A DNA stretch of 54,924 nucleotides from Bifiguratus adelaidae. Lineage: Eukaryota > Mucoromycota > Endogonomycetes > Endogonales. A program made the translations under genes and the position numbers. How positions within the stretch are numbered: the stretch's first letter is position 1; each line of letters begins with the position of its first letter. The DNA lies in the NCBI GenBank assembly GCA_002261195.1, contig MVBO01000101.1, forward strand, positions 1-54,924, in the 5' to 3' direction. Shown piece by piece: positions 53,610 through 54,924 of this stretch. The notes under the pieces were generated by a model. That model saw only the letters and a list, made by a program, of their open reading frames with translations, was not told the DNA's origin and did no database searches.

Positions 53610-54228
53610 ATGGCCAACATGTCGACCAGTCGGCGGGTCAATGGCCTGTCGACAGGTGATCTCGAGGAGACGGATCAGGTGTCTATGGAACGTAGGTAGA
53701 CTCATAGACCTTTTGTTATGAGCTGTCCTAGACTCAACTCTTGCCCGTATAGCTCCTAAGCGACATGCGCCAACCCACAACGTTCCGGTGTGCAATCTTC
53801 ACTTTCGATCCTATCTTCCTTCACAACTCGACTTTTTCGTCGATTTCGCACAACGCGCAGCGTATGCTCTACACATGCCATGCTCAGGACCTGTCTATCT
53901 CCCTACGCAGCGGTCCCAATGGACCGTTATCAAATCACCCTTCATTCACAAAAAGTCTCAGGAAAACTTTGAACGCAAGACGCATAAGCGGCTATTGCAA
54001 ATCAAGGATGCCCATCCGGAGACGGTGCAGCGATGGCTTCATTACCTACGCATGAACGCTCCGGCTGGCATTGGTCTTAAAGCGACTTTATGGGAATATG
54101 AAGCCATGGGCGTAGGACAACACGTGGATGCTGTCAAAATGACCAAACGTTCAGGATCTTTCACACCTGAAGAGGTCAAGCAAGAGGCTGATCGATTGAT
54201 CAAGCATATGGATGCAGAGTCCACCTAG
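53610..54228 (+). CDS. MRPS10: Mitochondrial small-subunit ribosomal protein uS10m
   Basis: Two exons (53610-53691, 53753-54228). Exon 1 is MANMSTSRRVNGLSTGDLEE, ending VSMEP across a GTAGGT/TATAG intron. Exon 2 starts PKRHAPTHNVPVCNLHFRSY and contains the S10 core: LHMPCSGPVYLPTQ, WTVIKSPFIHKKSQENFERK, THKRLLQIKDAHPETVQRWL, and the final strand NAPAGIGLKATLWEYE. IKSPFIHKKSQENFERKTHK is the hallmark of mitochondrial S10, not of the cytosolic protein. The C-terminus adds a helical stretch (FTPEEVKQEADRLIKHMDAE). It functions in the head of the mitochondrial 30S-type subunit. Confidence 0.93.
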
Positions 54229-54417
54229 AGTTCTTTCCATTGTACCATAACCCCATAGAGATCCACTTGCGAAATGTCACACTTGCCAATTTCATGCAAC
54301 GCCCGTTCATGCTTGGCGATCCTCCCAATTTGACCTCTGTCCGACACTTGCACTTTATGCCGTCTCTGTCTTCCATGGTTGGCCTCGCGTAGCCCTATAG
54401 ACATCGACCATATCTAG

Positions 54418-54924
54418 TTTCTTTGGCAAGATTATCGACAAGGCCAAGCATCCTAACACATCCTCCGGTTCACACTCTACGTCCGATACTCTCACACAGC
54501 CACCACCGGCCAGAACAACACCTAGCAAAAACACGAATATGGACTTTTTGCCTTCTACCGCTGTCCCTCCTGCCTCTCCACCCCACTCCAACTCTGCCAG
54601 CTTTGACCGTACGTCCAAGGATGCCATGCAGGTTGACGGTGAGTGTGACGGTTGGGATGTTGTGCGACGTGGTGATAGAGCGCAATATAGCCACGTGTAG
54701 GACAGACACGGAGGTTCTTTGTTCTCGAAAACCATGTAAAAGACTGACGGGATCGTGAAACCCCGACTTGTTTCTTGTGCTTTCGATGGCCAGCTCGGCT
54801 GATCGTTGTCGACGGGCGCGCTTCATCCATATTCCTCCGAGACGACCCCCGAGAGCGACTCCTGTGACTTATTCTCATCATGTTTTAGGACCGGTATTTA
54901 TGGATCATGGCATGCGAGAACCCG
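54418..54924 (+). CDS. Partial gene at right edge, unrecognised
   Basis: An exon beginning after a TATCTAG acceptor (about 54418) reads FFGKIIDKAKHPNTSSGSHS, then a Pro/Thr/Ser-rich part with MDFLPSTAVPPASPPH, up to a GTGAGT donor near 54639. A candidate following exon starts after GGCCAG at 54793, but two frames remain plausible there (LIVVDGRASSIFLRDDP or RARFIHIPPRRPPRATP). The first exon is not resolved: ATGs lie near 54295 and 54358. I cannot assign a product or the exact structure. Confidence 0.35.

Noticed and set aside
1-54924. tRNA, rRNA, CRISPR arrays, transposons and virus-like elements
   Set aside because: By eye I found no B-box/TPsiC motif in a tRNA context, no spaced direct repeats, no transposase, reverse transcriptase or integrase motif, and no long terminal repeats.

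Overview
The window is a piece of a compact fungal nuclear genome. Genes are packed closely, with about 30 in 55 kb. Most are cut by short GT-AG introns of roughly 50-80 bases, and polyadenylation-type bacterial features such as operons are absent. The gene set is that of a fungus: an ELO elongase, a BRE4-like FUSC exporter, an expansin-like secreted protein, a Ser/Ala-rich GPI-type protein and Pbp1/ataxin-2. A FANCJ/BRIP1 helicase, an ASH1/NSD-type SET methyltransferase, a Cdt2 and a selenocysteine-lyase-like enzyme together suggest an early-diverging lineage (Mucoromycota is my guess) rather than a typical ascomycete yeast. This placement is inference.

Layout. 1-4200: the end of an unknown protein, a newly modelled tiny two-exon gene, and a type I membrane protein. 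4240-9608: two minus-strand genes, PRP40 (splicing) and an ASH1-like histone methyltransferase. 9625-15446: FANCJ helicase, starting only 16 bases from the ASH1 start codon on the other strand, then coiled-coil protein A. 15830-20898: a decayed partial copy of a FUSC/BRE4-like transporter followed by the intact gene. 21002-25893: F-box protein, coiled-coil protein B (a divergent relative of A), a tail-anchored microprotein and CCT4. 25953-33212: GID7/WDR26-like protein, ELO elongase, mitochondrial uL22, SWC4/DMAP1 and an R3HCC1L-like protein. 33733-41170: NEO1-type P4-ATPase, YJU2 splicing factor and CDT2. 41481-42576: two small secreted/surface proteins. 43164-48215: TPX2 and ataxin-2. 48266-54924: an orphan 5' exon, single-pass membrane proteins, a selenocysteine-lyase-like enzyme, mitochondrial uS10 and a partial gene at the right edge.

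Most genes are unrelated housekeeping functions: splicing (PRP40, YJU2), chromatin (ASH1-like, SWC4), genome stability (FANCJ, CDT2, TPX2), mitochondrial translation (uL22m, uS10m), proteostasis (CCT4, GID7) and RNA biology (ataxin-2, R3HCC1L-like). I see no virus-like element, transposon, tRNA, rRNA or CRISPR array.

The points most worth a second look are: the pair of coiled-coil proteins sharing a C-terminal LPxYExPPxF signature, the very tight head-to-head start codons, a PIP-like motif at the N-terminus of CDT2, a folded-looking extra domain at the C-terminus of FANCJ, the internally deleted transporter pseudogene, and an expansin-like gene whose two frame breaks both fall in G runs.
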